Assembly (NCBI GenBank): GCA_910587445.1
Contig: CAJULE010000008.1
Span: 59,630-72,830 of the forward strand
From: an uncultured Christensenellaceae bacterium
GTDB lineage: Bacteria; Bacillota; Clostridia; Christensenellales; Pumilibacteraceae
Reading direction: 5' to 3'
Length of the DNA: 13,201 nucleotides
This document shows, in pieces, positions 12,249-13,201 of this stretch (positions within the stretch are counted from its first letter, which is position 1; every line of letters starts with the position of its first letter). The notes under the pieces were generated by a model. It ran no database searches, was not told the origin of the DNA, and saw only the letters and a program-made list of their open reading frames with translations. A program made the translations under genes and the position numbers.

Positions 12249-13124
12249 TTGAGTTACAAAGTTTCCTTTGTAACAAAGAAAACATACATTGACGGAACGG
12301 AAAAAATAACGGTTAAAAATGGCTACTTGACCAACCACGAAAAGGCACAACGGACAAAGCGGCGCAATCAGTTGAAAAAGGAATTAGAACGGCAAAGCAT
12401 TATGCAAACGGGGCAATTATCTTTTGACAGCCTCGAACGCGAACAAGAACGATTAGCGGAGTTTGAAAAAAAGTATGCGCCAAAATTAAGCAATGCGGTT
12501 AGGTCAATGAATAGGAGCAAAAACAATCTAATGGACATACTACGTTGCAATACTTTCGATTTCTTTGTTACGCTCACATTCGACGATACAAAACTAAACA
12601 ACACATACGACGATACGCAAACGCGCAATGCGTTTCGTAAGTGGCGAAAATCGGTTAAACGGTCTTTCCCCGATATGGTGTATATAGCCATAGAGGAATA
12701 CCAAAAGCGCGGCGTATTGCATTATCATTTGTTAGTCGGCAATGTTACCGCTGACGAACTCGGACTTGTAAACAGCGGCAAAAAGGTACGGCGCGGACGG
12801 TGCAAGGGTCAACCGATTTTCAATGTTACAAAATGGCAATACGGTTTTAGCACCGTAACGCAAATACTCGATACCGAGGCGGTCAAATTCTACTTGTCAA
12901 AGTATCTTACCAAAGGGCAAGCCGACCCCCGATTTTTCGGCAAAAAGCGGTATTTCACAAGTCAAAACATTAACCGCCCGACAGTAGAAAAAGCGTGCTT
13001 TCCGTGCAATGAACAGTTCGACATATTCAATAGCATTTTGAAAGAGGACTACAACATTGACTACGAGGACGCAAGCAAAGAATATACCGTATTGAGTACC
13101 AAAAAAGAAAATAGCCAGCCTTAA
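12249..13124 (+). CDS. rep: HUH-endonuclease replication initiation protein
   Basis: This 291-residue protein is a rolling-circle replication initiator. Motif 1 is FFVTLTFDD (105-113), the metal-binding HUH is H158-Y-H160 in RGVLHYHLLV, and the catalytic tyrosine motif is probably Y215 (with K218) in KFYLSKYLTKG. Spacing and wording resemble the G2P/ORF2-type Rep of filamentous phages and small plasmids. It would nick one strand of an origin, stay bound through the tyrosine and start copying. The start is a TTG at 12249, set by GGGAGG (12237-12242); the next ATG is about 50 codons in and would remove conserved-looking sequence. Residues 30-90 form a charged helical segment. There is no helicase domain, so host helicase would be needed. 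Confidence 0.88.
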   Translation: MSYKVSFVTKKTYIDGTEKITVKNGYLTNHEKAQRTKRRNQLKKELERQSIMQTGQLSFDSLEREQERLAEFEKKYAPKLSNAVRSMNRSKNNLMDILRCNTFDFFVTLTFDDTKLNNTYDDTQTRNAFRKWRKSVKRSFPDMVYIAIEEYQKRGVLHYHLLVGNVTADELGLVNSGKKVRRGRCKGQPIFNVTKWQYGFSTVTQILDTEAVKFYLSKYLTKGQADPRFFGKKRYFTSQNINRPTVEKACFPCNEQFDIFNSILKEDYNIDYEDASKEYTVLSTKKENSQP

Positions 13125-13136
13125 CGGTTGGCTATT
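13110..13136. terminator. Bidirectional terminator between converging genes
   Basis: AATAGCCAGCC (13110-13120) pairs with GGTTGGCTATT (13126-13136) over 11 bp with one G-T pair and a 5-nt loop. For minus-strand transcripts it is followed by TTCTTTTTT, a strong terminator. For rep it is followed only by ATTATTATA. The rep stop codon and the stop of the converging frame both lie in or at the loop. Confidence 0.75.
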
Positions 13137-13201
13137 ATTATACCAAATTTGCCCTCGAATACAAAATATTTAACGAGTTCTAATTTGGCGTGTTTTGGCG
13201 G
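13121..13201 (-). CDS. 3' end of a converging gene (partial)
   Basis: Reading leftward from the window edge, a frame of 26 codons stays open and ends in TAA at 13123-13121. It contains ELVKYFVFEGKFGIIIANR, a plausible protein tail. Its stop overlaps the rep stop, and the minus-strand terminator at 13110-13136 directly follows, which argues for a real gene from the right. The piece is too short for any family call. Confidence 0.4.
   Translation of the reverse strand, partial: PPKHAKLELVKYFVFEGKFGIIIANR

Overview
The window joins a conserved chromosomal block to part of an integrated mobile element. The left half carries the classic rpmH-rnpA-yidD-yidC-jag cluster in Firmicutes order, with a jag-type KhpB protein, strong AGGAGG-like ribosome sites and moderately GC-rich codon use. 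This suggests an uncultured gut-type Clostridia relative; the species cannot be read from the sequence.

Layout. Positions 1-796 hold no convincing gene. They are a field of repeats: a dispersed hairpin-bearing repeat in three copies, a 29-bp tandem array, copies of the common CATTTCGA...GAAATC repeat, and a 148-bp block bounded by a perfect 22-bp inverted repeat. At 797-1513 (minus) lies a TtcA-type tRNA thiolation gene, divergent from rpmH across two good sigma-70 promoters. Positions 1692-4878 hold the ribosomal protein L34 / RNase P protein / membrane insertion operon (rpmH, rnpA, yidD, yidC, jag). A membrane-anchored DUF2726 protein follows at 4900-5469. Neither dnaA nor mnmE is at its usual place beside this cluster.

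Positions 5470-8620 are a mosaic. A minus-strand frame joins an AT-rich HD-domain/Hsp90-like ATPase fragment, apparently truncated at both ends, to a complete SAM methyltransferase. Just upstream, in another frame and overlapping the 3' end of the recombinase gene, is what looks like a scrap of the PD-ExK nuclease region of a type III restriction (Res) subunit. I read this as the junction where the element integrated.

Positions 8572-13201 are the element. A large serine recombinase and an XRE repressor are transcribed leftward. A divergent control region has paired promoters and repeated TGTAGA-N7-TCTACA operators. A Cro-like gene and four small genes of unknown function run rightward. A roughly 515-bp non-coding region follows, packed with long hairpins and a Z-DNA-prone tract. 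Then comes an HUH-endonuclease replication protein with a TTG start. A converging minus-strand frame enters from the right edge. The layout fits an integrative rolling-circle plasmid or an inovirus-like prophage: the repressor and Cro-like protein would set the switch, the recombinase would integrate and excise, and Rep would act at the hairpin region. The rest of the element lies outside the window, so its class is not settled.
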